The notes under the pieces are model-generated. The model searched no databases. It was not told where the DNA came from and saw only the letters and a list, made by a program, of their open reading frames with translations. From contig JAZLLH010000048.1 in assembly GCA_045598025.1 (NCBI GenBank), forward strand, positions 1 to 31,579: DNA of 31,579 nt, given 5' to 3'. The stretch is from UBA1195 sp045598025 (GTDB lineage Bacteria > Bacteroidota > Bacteroidia > Bacteroidales > WCHB1-69). Below are positions 30,803-31,579 of the stretch, piece after piece. How positions within the stretch are numbered: the stretch's first letter is position 1; each line of letters opens with the position of its first letter. A program made the translations under genes and the position numbers.

Positions 30803-31579
30803 CTACCTCATCACCAGCTCTTCCACCACTCCACCGAGCAGAAACGGGATGATGCCGGTATAAATCACACCATCCTCGTCAGTCCAAGGCAGGGAACTGC
30901 CGTCCAGCACCACAATCTTGCGATAGAAGTCGCCAGTATTCCTGAGCGAGAAAGTCTCCTGTGCCTTCTTTTCGGGAGTATCCACATTCAGAGCTGATTG
31001 GACATACACCTTTCCGGCGCCAGTATTCACCACGAAATCAATCTCATACTGGCTCTGCGAGCGCTTGCCGTCAACCACACGTTCCAACTCCACAACACCC
31101 ACATCCACAGCATATCCGCGTGACGTCAACTCATTGAACAGCAAATTCTCAATCAGATGCGAACGCTCCTGCTGCCGCCAGTTGAGCCGAGCATTCCTCA
31201 ATCCCAGGTCCTTTGCATAATACTTCTGGATAGACGAAAAATACCGCTTCCCCTTCACATTCCACCATATTGCAGATACTGCTCCAGAGCATCTGCCTTC
31301 TCCAGGCCGGCAAAACCATAGAACTCGGACAGCGACAGCGGATACACCTTTATCTCACAGCCACGGTCGCGGAAATTGGTAACGATATCCTTTGACAGCA
31401 TCTTGCTGTTGCTTCCTGTAACATACACATCCACATTCGGAAGTGACATCAGTGAACTCAGCGTGTCATAAAACGTTGTGTACAACAGATCCCTATCCTC
31501 TTCTGGCACCAAGCTTTCATCTACCTGTGCCGTCTTCACTTTGTACGACCGTTGAATCTCATCTATGAACACATAGAAT
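30803..31579 (-). pseudogene. AAA/DUF4143 ATPase disrupted by an internal deletion (runs off window)
   Basis: Two adjoining frames are pieces of one ATPase of the AAA_14 plus DUF4143 type. The first (31579 to 31255, open at the edge) has Walker B VFIDEIQRSY, sensor YVTGSNSKMLS, and RGCEIKVYPLSLSEFYGF, stopping at YGGM. The second (31258 to 30803) resumes at KGKRYFSSIQKYYAKDLGLRNARLNWRQQERSHLIENLLFNEL and runs to the normal nuclease-like C-terminus (EIDFVVNTG, SLRNTGDFYRKIVV). About 100 residues that normally lie between are gone, and the join is out of frame, so TGA follows ATG at the junction. Intact relatives are abundant accessory ATPases in Bacteroidetes with uncertain roles. The second piece could in principle start at GTG 31258, but it lacks the ATPase half. 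Confidence 0.82.

Noticed and set aside
30803..31258. Independent small protein starting at GTG 31258
   Set aside because: Its sequence is the C-terminal half of a DUF4143 ATPase whose N-terminal part ends at the same point, so a deletion-broken gene fits better.

Overview
The window looks like a chromosomal segment of a Bacteroidales bacterium, probably an amino-acid-fermenting, butyrate-forming relative of Odoribacter, Butyricimonas or Porphyromonas. Three things point there: a complete lysine-to-butyrate gene set in the order I recall for that group, Bacteroidetes-type promoter boxes (TAnnTTTG) with no clear Shine-Dalgarno sequences, and a PHP-phosphatase/Wzc/Wza capsule-export set of Bacteroidetes type. 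No rRNA, tRNA, CRISPR array or intact insertion sequence was seen. Apart from one truncated gene at the left edge, every gene is on the minus strand, so transcription runs from right to left.

Left edge (1-530): the 3' end of a plus-strand surface-protein gene, then two hairpins that look like terminators in the convergent gap.

Lysine fermentation block (538-12372, read right to left): atoD, kal, kce, kdd, kamA, kamB, kamC, [KilA-N gene and a tiny membrane ORF], kamD, kamE, atoA, crotonase. Lysine is converted to beta-lysine (KamA), then to 3,5-diaminohexanoate (KamDE, repaired by KamBC), oxidised (Kdd), cleaved with acetyl-CoA to acetoacetate and 3-aminobutyryl-CoA (Kce), deaminated to crotonyl-CoA (Kal), and CoA is finally exchanged between butyryl-CoA and acetoacetate (AtoDA). 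Catalytic residues are intact in the enzymes I could check. The crotonyl-CoA reductase and its electron-transfer flavoproteins (bcd, etfAB) are not between atoA and crotonase, where I would expect them. The KilA-N gene splits kamC from kamD; a 22-bp palindrome ends kamC and a 26-bp palindrome with the same core lies inside the KilA-N gene.

Surface polysaccharide block (12402-30711): tyrosine phosphatase, Wzc-type tyrosine kinase with a tyrosine-glycine tail, Wza-like export lipoprotein, long-form UDP-HexNAc 4,6-dehydratase, a WecA-like transferase, a family 2 glycosyltransferase, an acetyltransferase, a GT-B-like transferase, a Wzx flippase, a three-gene nonulosonic-acid module (HAD phosphatase, NeuB-like synthase, cytidylyltransferase; KDN is my best guess), a second WecA/TagO-like transferase, a secreted vWA-domain protein, a WbpD-like acetyltransferase and a WbuB-like glycosyltransferase. 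Most core genes overlap by 4 bp or are a few bases apart. No polymerase (Wzy) is recognisable.

The right end shows signs of rearrangement: a 16-codon remnant of the start of a GDP-mannose 4,6-dehydratase gene lies upstream of the WbpD-like gene, the last glycosyltransferase is AT-rich, and the window ends in an AAA/DUF4143 ATPase broken by an internal deletion.
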